In this document: piece after piece, positions 57,785 to 64,000 of the stretch
Numbering within the stretch: position 1 is the first letter of the stretch
Layout: the number at the start of each line of letters is the position of its first letter
Assembly (NCBI GenBank): GCA_963843835.1
Contig: CAWJMD010000008.1
Span: 992,001-1,056,000, forward strand
DNA length: 64,000 bases
Source of the DNA: CAWJMD01 sp963843835
GTDB lineage: Bacteria; Actinomycetota; Actinomycetes; Actinomycetales; CAWJMD01
Reading direction: 5' to 3'
Made by a program: the position numbers and the translations under genes
The notes under the pieces: generated by a model
Seen by the model: the letters and a program-made list of their open reading frames with translations, nothing else
Told to the model about the DNA's origin: nothing
The model's database searches: none

Positions 57785-58794
57785 ACCGTCACCTCTTCCT
57801 GGACGGGCGTCGACACCGGGACGTCCGCAACCGACAGCTCCTCTGCCGCACCGGATCCCGAGAGCAGGATGAACAACGCCGCCATCCGTACCGCGACGCC
57901 GTTCGAGACCTGCTCGACGATCGTCGAGCGCTCGCCGTCCGCCGCCTCGGCCGTGATCTCCAGACCGCGGTTCATCGGGCCCGGGTGCATGACGATCGTG
58001 TGGTCCTCCAGCATCGCGAGGCGGCGCGAGTCGAGGCCGTACCGCCGCGAGTACTCGCGCGCCGAGGGGAAGAAGCCACCTCCCGCCGAGGTCATCCGCT
58101 CGCGCTGGACGCGCAGCATCATCACGGCGTCGACCCCCTCCGCGAGCGAGGAGTCCAGGTCGAAGGAGGTGCGGCACGGCCACGTCCCGACGCCCACGGG
58201 GAGCAGGGTCGGCGGGGCGACCAGGGTGACCTCGGCGCCGAGGGTGTGCAGCAGCAGCACGTTCGACCGCGCCACGCGGCTGTGCAGGACGTCGCCGACG
58301 ATCGCGACCCGGCGGCCGCGCAGGTCGGCACCCTGCGGTGTGGCCACCAGGCGACGCCGCATCGTGAACGCGTCGAGCAGCGCCTGGGTCGGGTGCTCGT
58401 GCGTGCCGTCGCCGGCGTTGAGGACGCTTCCCCGGATCCAGCCCGAGTGGGCGAGGCGGTGCGGTGCGCCGGACGAGCCGTGACGCACCACGACGGCGTC
58501 CGCCCCCATCGCCTCGAGCGTCAGCGCCGTGTCCTTGAGGCTCTCGCCCTTGGACACGCTCGAGCCCTTGGCGGAGAAGTTGATCACGTCGGCCGACAGG
58601 CGCTTGGCCGCCGCCTCGAACGAGATCCTCGTGCGGGTGGAGTCCTCGAAGAAGAGGTTGACCACGGTCAGGCCGCGCAGCGTCGGCAGCTTCTTGATCG
58701 AGCGCTGCTGCGTGGCGGCCATCTGCTCGGCGACATCGAGCAGCTCGACCGCCTGGTCGCGGGTGAGGTCGGCTGCCGACAGGAGGTGCCTCAT
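57781..58794 (-). CDS. pyrB: Aspartate carbamoyltransferase catalytic subunit
   Basis: 337 residues. NLFFEDSTRTRISFEAAAKRL is the carbamoyl-phosphate motif, DGTHEHPTQALLDAFTM the second, and MHPGPMNRGLEI the aspartate-binding 240s-type loop. There is no pyrI here. ATG overlaps the pyrR stop (ATGA). Confidence 0.96.
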   Translation of the reverse strand: MRHLLSAADLTRDQAVELLDVAEQMAATQQRSIKKLPTLRGLTVVNLFFEDSTRTRISFEAAAKRLSADVINFSAKGSSVSKGESLKDTALTLEAMGADAVVVRHGSSGAPHRLAHSGWIRGSVLNAGDGTHEHPTQALLDAFTMRRRLVATPQGADLRGRRVAIVGDVLHSRVARSNVLLLHTLGAEVTLVAPPTLLPVGVGTWPCRTSFDLDSSLAEGVDAVMMLRVQRERMTSAGGGFFPSAREYSRRYGLDSRRLAMLEDHTIVMHPGPMNRGLEITAEAADGERSTIVEQVSNGVAVRMAALFILLSGSGAAEELSVADVPVSTPVQEEVTV

Positions 58795-59381
58795 GCCACG
58801 TCTCCGTTCCGTGTGGTGGGGCCGGCGGCGCGGGGGTCGCCCGGTCCGAGGCTGATCAGGACGGCGTCGTCGCCGTCGGTCTCCTCCAGCCGCACGTGGA
58901 CGCGCTCCTCGCTGGCCGTCGGCAGGTTCTTGCCGACGTGGTCGGCGCGGATGGGCAGCTCGCGGTGCCCGCGGTCGACGAGCACGGCGAGGCGGACGGC
59001 CCGTGGACGGCCGAGGTCGCTGAGCGCGTCGAGGGCGGCCCGGATCGTGCGGCCGGAGTACAGGACGTCGTCGACGAGGACGACCACCTTGTCGTCGATC
59101 CCGCCCGGGGGCAGGTCGGTGGCCCCGATGGTGCGCGTGGGGTTGTTGCGCAGGTCGTCACGGTGCATGGTCACGTCGAGCGACCCTGCGGTGAGCTGCG
59201 CGCCCGGCTCCACCGTGGCGATGAGCCCGGCCAACCGACGAGCCAGCGGGACTCCGCGGGTCGGGATGCCGAGCAGGACGAGATCGTCGGCGCCCTTGTT
59301 GGCCTCGAGGATCTCGTGGGCGATCCGGGTCAGTGCCCGGCCGATCTCCGGTGCGTGCAGCACCGGGCGTGGCGACGCCAT
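58791..59381 (-). CDS. pyrR: PyrR regulator / uracil phosphoribosyltransferase
   Basis: 196-residue RNA-binding regulator of the operon. VVVLVDDVLYSGRTIRAALDAL is the PRPP loop and LLGIPTRGVPLARRL the phosphate loop. In the PyrR family UMP-bound protein binds a hairpin in pyr mRNA; a matching element lies just upstream at 59390-59412. ATG 59381 has AAGGAG 8 nt upstream. Confidence 0.95.
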   Translation of the reverse strand: MASPRPVLHAPEIGRALTRIAHEILEANKGADDLVLLGIPTRGVPLARRLAGLIATVEPGAQLTAGSLDVTMHRDDLRNNPTRTIGATDLPPGGIDDKVVVLVDDVLYSGRTIRAALDALSDLGRPRAVRLAVLVDRGHRELPIRADHVGKNLPTASEERVHVRLEETDGDDAVLISLGPGDPRAAGPTTRNGDVA

Positions 59382-59389
59382 CTGGCGAC

Positions 59390-59412
59390 TCCTTCCCCGC
59401 CTCTCAGGACGG
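59390..59412 (-). promoter_or_regulatory. PyrR-binding hairpin overlapping the pyrR ribosome-binding site
   Basis: On the minus strand, GTCCTGAGAGGC (59410-59399) fits the core UCCNGNGAGGY of PyrR-binding loops. The flanks CCGTC and GGCGG pair to give a stem with a CUGAGA loop. The Shine-Dalgarno AAGGAG follows directly, so bound PyrR could block translation initiation. A TAGGTT candidate -10 is at 59438-59443. Confidence 0.6.
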
Positions 59413-59521
59413 TGGTTAAAGGACTCGTTCGGCGCTGAACCTACCTCATGCCGAAGGCCCAGGACGCCACGCCGGGCGCGACGCACGGATCGCCACTCAC
59501 CGTGGTCCCGGACGCGCTACC

Positions 59522-59536
59522 GTTACTCTCCGTAGC
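59522..59536. promoter_or_regulatory. Possible BldD operator upstream of bldD
   Basis: GTTACTCTCCGTAGC resembles the BldD box I recall, NTNACNC(A/T)GNGTNAN, with two mismatches, and overlaps a TACTCT -10 candidate (59524-59529). It lies 60 bp before bldD, which would suit autoregulation. Confidence 0.35.
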
Positions 59537-59596
59537 ACCGCCAGGCTGGAGCGCAGACGCGTGACGGCGGCAGAGGGTGACCAGGAAGGGCGACAC

Positions 59597-60091
59597 ATGT
59601 CGGACTACGGCAAGGCACTGGGGGCTCGGCTGCGCGCCGTGCGGGCGCAGCAGGGACTCTCCCTGCAGGGTGTCGAGCAGCGGTCCCAGGGGCAGTGGAA
59701 GGCCGTCGTCATCGGCTCCTACGAGCGCGGCGACCGCGCGGTCACCGTGCAGCGGCTGGCCGAGCTGGCCGAGTTCTACGGGGTGCCGATCGCGGCGCTG
59801 CTGCCCGAGTCACCGGCGTCCTCGGCCGAGGCGCCCCCGCCCAAGATCGTGCTCGACCTCGAGCACCTGGCCAAGATGCCGGTCGACCGGGCCGGCCCGC
59901 TGGTGCGCTACTGCACGACGATCCAGGAGCAGCGCGGCGAGCAGGACTCGAGCTCGCTGTCGATCCGCGCCGAGGACCTGCGCACGCTCGCGGTGATCTA
60001 CGACATCCCGGCGCTGGAGCTCGCGGACGAGCTGATCCGCTGGGGCGTGCTCGACGCGGACGCGCGGCGCGCCATCACGCCCACCACCTGA
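59597..60091 (+). CDS. bldD: BldD-family developmental regulator
   Basis: 164-residue protein. Residues 1-75 are a Xre-type helix-turn-helix: SDYGKALGARLRAVRAQQGLSLQGVEQ, then VIGSYERGDRAVTVQRLAELAEFYGVP. The C-terminal domain, which in Streptomyces BldD binds tetrameric c-di-GMP, continues with PPKIVLDLEHL, SIRAEDLRTLAVIYDI and WGVLDADARRA. A c-di-GMP-binding RxD-x8-RxxD pattern is only partly visible. ATG 59597 with AGGAAGG upstream is preferred over the upstream frame at 59561. Confidence 0.92.
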   Translation: MSDYGKALGARLRAVRAQQGLSLQGVEQRSQGQWKAVVIGSYERGDRAVTVQRLAELAEFYGVPIAALLPESPASSAEAPPPKIVLDLEHLAKMPVDRAGPLVRYCTTIQEQRGEQDSSSLSIRAEDLRTLAVIYDIPALELADELIRWGVLDADARRAITPTT

Positions 60092-60101
60092 GGCCCAACC
60101 C

Positions 60102-60178
60102 CGAGCCCGCTCGACTGGTCACGAAGGGCACGACACGCCGAGCGTGTCGCGCCATTCGTGACCAGTCGAGCGGGCTCG
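60102..60178. terminator. 24-bp perfect hairpin between bldD and nusB
   Basis: Arms 60102-60125 and 60155-60178 are exact reverse complements over 24 bp. Between them CGACACG (60131-60137) and CGTGTCG (60143-60149) form a second stem. It separates two convergent genes and lacks a U-run on either strand. Confidence 0.65.
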
Positions 60179-60190
60179 TAGGTCTGGGGG

Positions 60191-60601
60191 TCAGGCGAGC
60201 AGCGTCGGCTTGAGCTGGACGATGCGGCCCAGCAGGCCGTTGACGAACGACGGCGACTCGTCGGTGCTCAGGGCCCGCGCCAGCTCGACCGCCTCGTCGA
60301 CGGCCACCGCGTCGGGGACCTCGTCGTTCCACAGCAGCTCGTACACGCCCAGGCGCAGCAGCTGCAGGTCGACGGCCGGCATCCGGTCGAGGGTCCAGCC
60401 GTGCGAGTAGGTGCTCAGCAGCTCGTCGATGCGCTCACGGTGGCTGGTGACGCCCTCGACGAGGGTGACCGTGTACTCGGGCACCGGCGGGTCCGCGGCG
60501 GGCAGGCGGTCGCGCAGCAGAGCGAGCGGCTCGGAGCCGCGCTGCTCGGCCTCGAACAGCAGGTCAAGGGCCCGCTTGCGAGCCTTCGTCCGAGCCCCCA
60601 C
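60191..60601 (-). CDS. nusB: Transcription antitermination factor NusB
   Basis: 136-residue helical RNA-binding protein of rRNA antitermination. ARTKARKRALDLLFEAEQRG opens; LQLLRLGVYELLWNDEVPDAVAVDEAVELARAL and FVNGLLGRI are family signatures. GTG 60601 overlaps the efp stop (TAGTG, 1 nt), so the two are translationally coupled. Confidence 0.95.
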   Translation of the reverse strand: MGARTKARKRALDLLFEAEQRGSEPLALLRDRLPAADPPVPEYTVTLVEGVTSHRERIDELLSTYSHGWTLDRMPAVDLQLLRLGVYELLWNDEVPDAVAVDEAVELARALSTDESPSFVNGLLGRIVQLKPTLLA

Positions 60602-61161
60602 TAGTTGACGCGGCCGAGGTAGTCGCCGGAGCGGGTGTCGACCTTCACGCGCGTGCCGGTCTCCAGGAAGAGCGGCACCGAGATCTGGTAGCCGGTCTCG
60701 AGCGTCGCCGGCTTCGTGCCGCCGGTGGAGCGGTCGCCCTGCAGGCCCGGCTCCGTGTAGGTGATCTCGAGGACGACGGAGGTCGGGAGCTCGACGTAGA
60801 GCGGCAGTCCCTCGTGCAGCGCGACGACGGCGTCCTGGTTCTCGAGCATGAAGTTCGCGGCGTCGCCCACCGTGTCGGCACCCACGTGGACCTGGTCGTA
60901 GGTGGAGGCGTCCATGAAGACGTAGTCCTCGCCGTCCTTGTACAGGTACTGCATGTCGCGCTTGTCGACGTTGGCGGTCTCGACCTTGGTGCCGGCGTTG
61001 AACGTCTTGTCGACGACCTTGCCGCTGAGCACCGCCTTCAGCTTGGTGCGGACGAAGGCCGGCCCCTTGCCGGGCTTGACGTGCTGGAACTCGACCACCG
61101 ACCAGAGCTGGTTGTCGAGGTTGAGCACCATGCCGTTCTTGAGGTCGTTCGTGGTCGCCAC
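60601..61161 (-). CDS. efp: Elongation factor P
   Basis: 186 residues in three beta-barrel domains; rescues ribosomes stalled on polyproline. TNDLKNGMVLNLDNQLWSVVEF, HVKPGKGPAFVRTKLK (the tip loop, with Lys flanked by Gly-Pro as in the unmodified Lys/Pro-loop EF-P of actinobacteria) and GDYLGRVN at the end. GTG start; no good Shine-Dalgarno beyond GAAGG. Confidence 0.96.
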   Translation of the reverse strand: MATTNDLKNGMVLNLDNQLWSVVEFQHVKPGKGPAFVRTKLKAVLSGKVVDKTFNAGTKVETANVDKRDMQYLYKDGEDYVFMDASTYDQVHVGADTVGDAANFMLENQDAVVALHEGLPLYVELPTSVVLEITYTEPGLQGDRSTGGTKPATLETGYQISVPLFLETGTRVKVDTRSGDYLGRVN

Positions 61162-61235
61162 AGGGAGTTCGCCTTCGTCGGCCGGGCACGCTGGTGCCCG
61201 GCGAGGTGTTCGGGATCGGCAGCCATCGTAGCCGC

Positions 61236-61703
61236 TCAGTCGCCGCCCTCCGGTGCCAGGACGCTGAGGGCCAGCAGGTAGGAGTCGGAGCCGAAGCCCG
61301 CGATGGTGCCCGTGGCGACGCCGGACACGACCGACGTGTGGCGGAAGGTCTCCCGGGCGGCGGGGTTCGACAGGTGCACCTCGACCAGACGCAGCCCGGC
61401 GTCCGTCACCTGGGCGCAGGCGTCACGCAGGGCGTACGAGTAGTGCGTGAACGCGGCCGGGTTGAGGACGACCTCCGCCGACGAGTCCACGGCCTCGTGC
61501 AGCCAGCCCACCAGCTCGGCCTCGTCGTCGGTCTGGCGCACGTCGACGTCCAGCCCCAGGTCGGCGCCCGCCGCCACCAGGGCCTGGGCGAGGTCGTCGT
61601 GGGTGTCGGAGCCGTAGATCTCCGGCTCGCGGCTGCCGAGGCGCCCCAGGTTCGGGCCGTTCAGCACGAGCACGCTGGGACGGCGGGCGGGGGCGCTGGG
61701 CAT
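61236..61703 (-). CDS. aroQ: 3-dehydroquinate dehydratase, type II
   Basis: 155-residue dodecameric enzyme, third step of the shikimate pathway. VLVLNGPNLGRLGSREPEIYG carries the catalytic Tyr/Arg region, VLNPAAFTHYSYALRDA the substrate site, and EVHLSNPAARETFRHTSV the His lid. ATG 61703 is 7 nt from TAGACT and is predicted leaderless. It stands 60 bp after aroB. Confidence 0.95.
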   Translation of the reverse strand: MPSAPARRPSVLVLNGPNLGRLGSREPEIYGSDTHDDLAQALVAAGADLGLDVDVRQTDDEAELVGWLHEAVDSSAEVVLNPAAFTHYSYALRDACAQVTDAGLRLVEVHLSNPAARETFRHTSVVSGVATGTIAGFGSDSYLLALSVLAPEGGD

Positions 61704-61710
61704 GGCCGCG

Positions 61711-61716
61711 AGTCTA
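61711..61716 (-). promoter_or_regulatory. Leaderless -10 box for aroQ
   Basis: TAGACT on the minus strand, 7 nt before ATG 61703; allows aroQ-efp-nusB transcription apart from aroCKB. Confidence 0.45.
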
Positions 61717-61763
61717 GGTGGCGACGTCCGGTGTCCGCTGTGTCCCCCGGTGCGACCTGTCGG

Positions 61764-62843
61764 TCAGTCGCGAGCGATCTCGGCGTAGGCCGCCTGCAGC
61801 AGAGCCGGGTCGGGGCCCTCCAGCCGCGAAGGCCTGGCCAGGCCGTCGAGCACCACGAACCGCAGCAGGCTGCCGCGGGTCTTCTTGTCGCGCTGCATGC
61901 CCTCCAGCAGCTGCGGCCACCGGTCTCCGCGGTAGGTCAGCGGGAGGCCCAGGGAGCCCAGCACCGCGCGGTGGCGGTCGACGACGGCCTCGTCGAGACG
62001 CCCTGCGAGCCGGGCGAGCTCGGCCGCGAAGACCATGCCGACGCTGACAGCCGCGCCGTGGCGCCACTGGTACCGCTCGACCAGTTCGACGGCGTGCCCC
62101 AGCGTGTGGCCGTAGTTGAGCACCTCACGCAGGCCGGACTCGCGCAGGTCCTTGCCGACCACGTCGGCCTTCACGCGGACCGCCCGTTCGACGAGCTCGC
62201 GCACGACGCCCGACGCCGGTTCGCTCACGGCCTCCGGGTCGGCCTCGATGAGGTCGAGGATCGCCGGGTCGGCGATGAAGCCGCACTTGACCACCTCGGC
62301 CATCCCGGCGAGCAGGTCGTTGCGGTTGAGGGTCGCGAGCGTGTCGAGGTCGCACAGCACCCCGGCCGGCGCGTGGAAGGCCCCGACGAGGTTCTTGCCC
62401 TCCGACGTGTTGATGCCGGTCTTGCCGCCCACCGCGGCGTCCACCATCGCGAGCAGGGTGGTGGGCACGTGCACGACGCGGACGCCGCGCAGCCAGGTCG
62501 CCGCGACGAACCCGGCGAGGTCGGTCACCGCTCCCCCACCGACGGCCACGACGGCGTCGGTGCGCGTGAAGCCGGCCTGCCCCAGCACGCCCCAGCAGAA
62601 CGCGGCCACCTCGGCGCGCTTGGCGTCCTCCCCGTCGGGGACCTCGGCGACGTAGGCCTCGAGACCTTGCGCGGCGAGGTCCTCGCGCACGGCGTCGCCG
62701 GTGGCGGCCAGCCCGCGCGGGTGGACGACGAGCACGCGTTGAGCCCCACCGAGCAGACCGGCCAGCTCGGCCAGCAGCCCGGTGCCGATGACCACGTCGT
62801 ACGGGTTCTCGCCGGGGACGGTGATGCGGGTCGGCTCGCTCAT
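61764..62843 (-). CDS. aroB: 3-dehydroquinate synthase
   Basis: 359 residues, NAD and metal dependent. VVAVGGGAVTDLAGFVAATWLRG, PTTLLAMVDAAVGGKTGIN, NLVGAFHAP and LNYGHTLGHAVE (metal His) are diagnostic. ATG 62843 overlaps the aroK stop (ATGA). Confidence 0.96.
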   Translation of the reverse strand: MSEPTRITVPGENPYDVVIGTGLLAELAGLLGGAQRVLVVHPRGLAATGDAVREDLAAQGLEAYVAEVPDGEDAKRAEVAAFCWGVLGQAGFTRTDAVVAVGGGAVTDLAGFVAATWLRGVRVVHVPTTLLAMVDAAVGGKTGINTSEGKNLVGAFHAPAGVLCDLDTLATLNRNDLLAGMAEVVKCGFIADPAILDLIEADPEAVSEPASGVVRELVERAVRVKADVVGKDLRESGLREVLNYGHTLGHAVELVERYQWRHGAAVSVGMVFAAELARLAGRLDEAVVDRHRAVLGSLGLPLTYRGDRWPQLLEGMQRDKKTRGSLLRFVVLDGLARPSRLEGPDPALLQAAYAEIARD

Positions 62844-63373
62844 GCCGACGCACCACCCAGCCCGGCGACCACGAGGTCGGCCACCTCGGCTGGCTGACGG
62901 CCGTCCGTGGCCACGGTCAGGGTCGCCAGCCGCTCGTAGACGGGGCGCCGCGCGGCCATCAGCGACAGCCACTGCGCCCTGGGGTTGCCGATGAGCAGCG
63001 GCCGGCTGGTGTTCAGGCCGACCCGCCGAGCCGCGTCGGTGATCTGCACGTCCAGGAACACGACGGCTGTCCCCTGGCCGACGGCGCGCTCGAGCTCGGC
63101 CTGCGTCGACGCGTCGAGCACCGCGCCGCCCCCGAGCGCCACGACGGAGGCGCCGCCGCTCAGTGCGCGCTTCACGGCGTCCCGCTCCAGCACCCTGAAG
63201 GTCGCCTCGCCCGAGTCCACGAAGATCTCCGAGATCGACCGTCCCGCAGCTGACTCCACCAGCTCGTCGGTGTCGATCACCTCGTCGGCTGCGACACCCA
63301 GCCGGGACCCGAGCTCAGCGGCGACCGAGCTCTTCCCGGCTCCCGGCGGCCCGATCAGCACCACGCGCGTCAC
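62840..63373 (-). CDS. aroK: Shikimate kinase
   Basis: 177 residues with P-loop LIGPPGAGKSS, DTDELVE (shikimate-binding Asp), VVALGGGAVLD and RRPVYERLA of the lid/base. GTG 63373 overlaps the aroC stop (GTGA), completing an aroC-aroK-aroB block. Confidence 0.95.
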   Translation of the reverse strand: MTRVVLIGPPGAGKSSVAAELGSRLGVAADEVIDTDELVESAAGRSISEIFVDSGEATFRVLERDAVKRALSGGASVVALGGGAVLDASTQAELERAVGQGTAVVFLDVQITDAARRVGLNTSRPLLIGNPRAQWLSLMAARRPVYERLATLTVATDGRQPAEVADLVVAGLGGASA

Positions 63374-64000
63374 TGGCCGCCCGATCGCATCTGCTCGGGG
63401 ATCGCGGCCAGGTACGCCTCGGCGTTGCGCCGCGTCTCCGCGACCGAGTCGCCACCGAACTTCTCCAGCACGGCGTCGGCCAGCACCAGTGCGACCATCG
63501 CCTCGGCGACGACTCCCGCGGCGGGGACCGCGCACACGTCGGAGCGCTGGTTGATCGCCACGGCCTTCTCGCCCGTCGCGACGTCCACGGTGTCGAGGGC
63601 TCGCGGCACGGTGGAGATCGGCTTCATCGCCGCGCGCACGCGCAGCACCTCGCCCGTGCTCATGCCCCCCTCGGTGCCGCCGGCGCGACCGGTGCGCCGC
63701 CGGATGACCCCGTCGGCCCCGGCCTCGATCTCGTCGTGGGCCGCCGATCCGCGACGCGCGGCGGTGAGGAACCCGTCGCCGATCTCGACCCCCTTGATCG
63801 CCTGGACGCCCATCAGGGCGCCTGCCAGCCGGGAGTCGAGCCGCCGGTCCCAGTGGACGTGGGAACCGAGGCCGGGTGGGAGACCGTAGGCGAGGACCTC
63901 GACGACACCACCGAGCGTGTCGCCCTCGGTGCGCGCGGCGTCGACCTCGGAGACCATCGCCGCCGAGGTGGCTCCGTCGTGGCACCGCATCGGGTCGGCG
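63370..64000 (-). CDS. aroC: Chorismate synthase (5' end beyond window)
   Basis: Final common step to chorismate, FMN dependent. The visible C-terminal about 210 residues include DPMRCHDGATSAAM at the right edge, GLPPGLGSHVHWDRRLDSRLAGALMG, AIKGVEIGDGF, TGRAGGTEGGMSTGE (FMN/substrate loop) and RSDVCAVPAAGVVAEAM. The start is right of the window. Confidence 0.95.
   Translation of the reverse strand, partial: ADPMRCHDGATSAAMVSEVDAARTEGDTLGGVVEVLAYGLPPGLGSHVHWDRRLDSRLAGALMGVQAIKGVEIGDGFLTAARRGSAAHDEIEAGADGVIRRRTGRAGGTEGGMSTGEVLRVRAAMKPISTVPRALDTVDVATGEKAVAINQRSDVCAVPAAGVVAEAMVALVLADAVLEKFGGDSVAETRRNAEAYLAAIPEQMRSGGQ

Overview
The window is about 72% G+C, has dense GTG starts and codes for a full actinomycete gene set: QcrCAB with a di-haem cytochrome c, CtaCDEF, a PimB-type mannosyltransferase, actinobacterial integration host factor, BldD, adenosine kinase of the PfkB family, and a PriA without its Walker motif. 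It is chromosomal DNA of a high-GC Actinomycetota (a Propionibacteriales or Micrococcales relative is my guess; the sequence alone does not fix the genus). Gene order repeatedly matches blocks I recall from Mycobacterium tuberculosis (Rv2188c-Rv2207, Rv1408-Rv1379 read backwards, and Rv2533c-Rv2540c), so most of the window is conserved core.

Layout. 1-11 kb: mannosyltransferase, secreted-type metallopeptidase, DEDD exonuclease/GIY-YIG protein, Lrp-like sensor, trpD, receiver protein, then ctaE-qcrC-qcrA-qcrB. 11-15.7 kb, opposite strand: L,D-transpeptidase and ctaC-ctaD-ctaF. 15.7-26.4 kb: a NifS-like protein with a TusA partner, aat, adoK, erpA, glycerate kinase, nadA, M20 peptidase, a DUF3043 membrane protein, aldo/keto reductase, cobT. 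26.5-33.2 kb: a break in synteny holding a compact accessory cluster. 33-46 kb: SRPBCC, DUF2332 and PH proteins, hisG, hisE, rpe, rsmB, fmt, def, priA, metK, coaBC, rpoZ, gmk, mihF. 46.4-48.4 kb: a secreted subtilisin and a short-chain dehydrogenase inserted into the usual order. 48.5-59.4 kb: pyrR-B-C-orf-carA-carB-pyrK-D-F, almost every junction overlapping. 59.5-64 kb: bldD, nusB, efp, aroQ, aroB, aroK, aroC.

The most interesting part is 26505-33215. Five same-strand genes, mostly joined by 4-bp overlaps, encode in transcription order an M15-type muralytic enzyme without a signal peptide, a Ser alpha/beta hydrolase, a TRAFs-binding-like/trypsin fusion protease, a TIR domain anchored by two membrane helices, and a TRPM-like LSDAT (SLOG) nucleotide-sensor protein. 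A multi-spanning membrane protein with an unassigned cytosolic domain is divergent from them, and the two units are separated by mirror-image TTGACA promoters. This looks like a nucleotide-signalled conflict (defence or programmed-death) system; function is inferred from architecture.

Two patterns run through the window. First, many monocistronic or operon-first genes start 6-7 nt after a TANNNT box and have no Shine-Dalgarno sequence, so they are predicted to be leaderless. Second, at least ten genes, most of them housekeeping or essential (qcrA, qcrB, the L,D-transpeptidase, ctaF, ctaD, glycerate kinase, nadA, the M20 peptidase, metK, coaBC), carry one or more single-base indels that break otherwise perfect proteins. 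These are most simply sequence errors, mostly one-base insertions, not real pseudogenes. No rRNA, tRNA, CRISPR array, IS element or prophage was seen.
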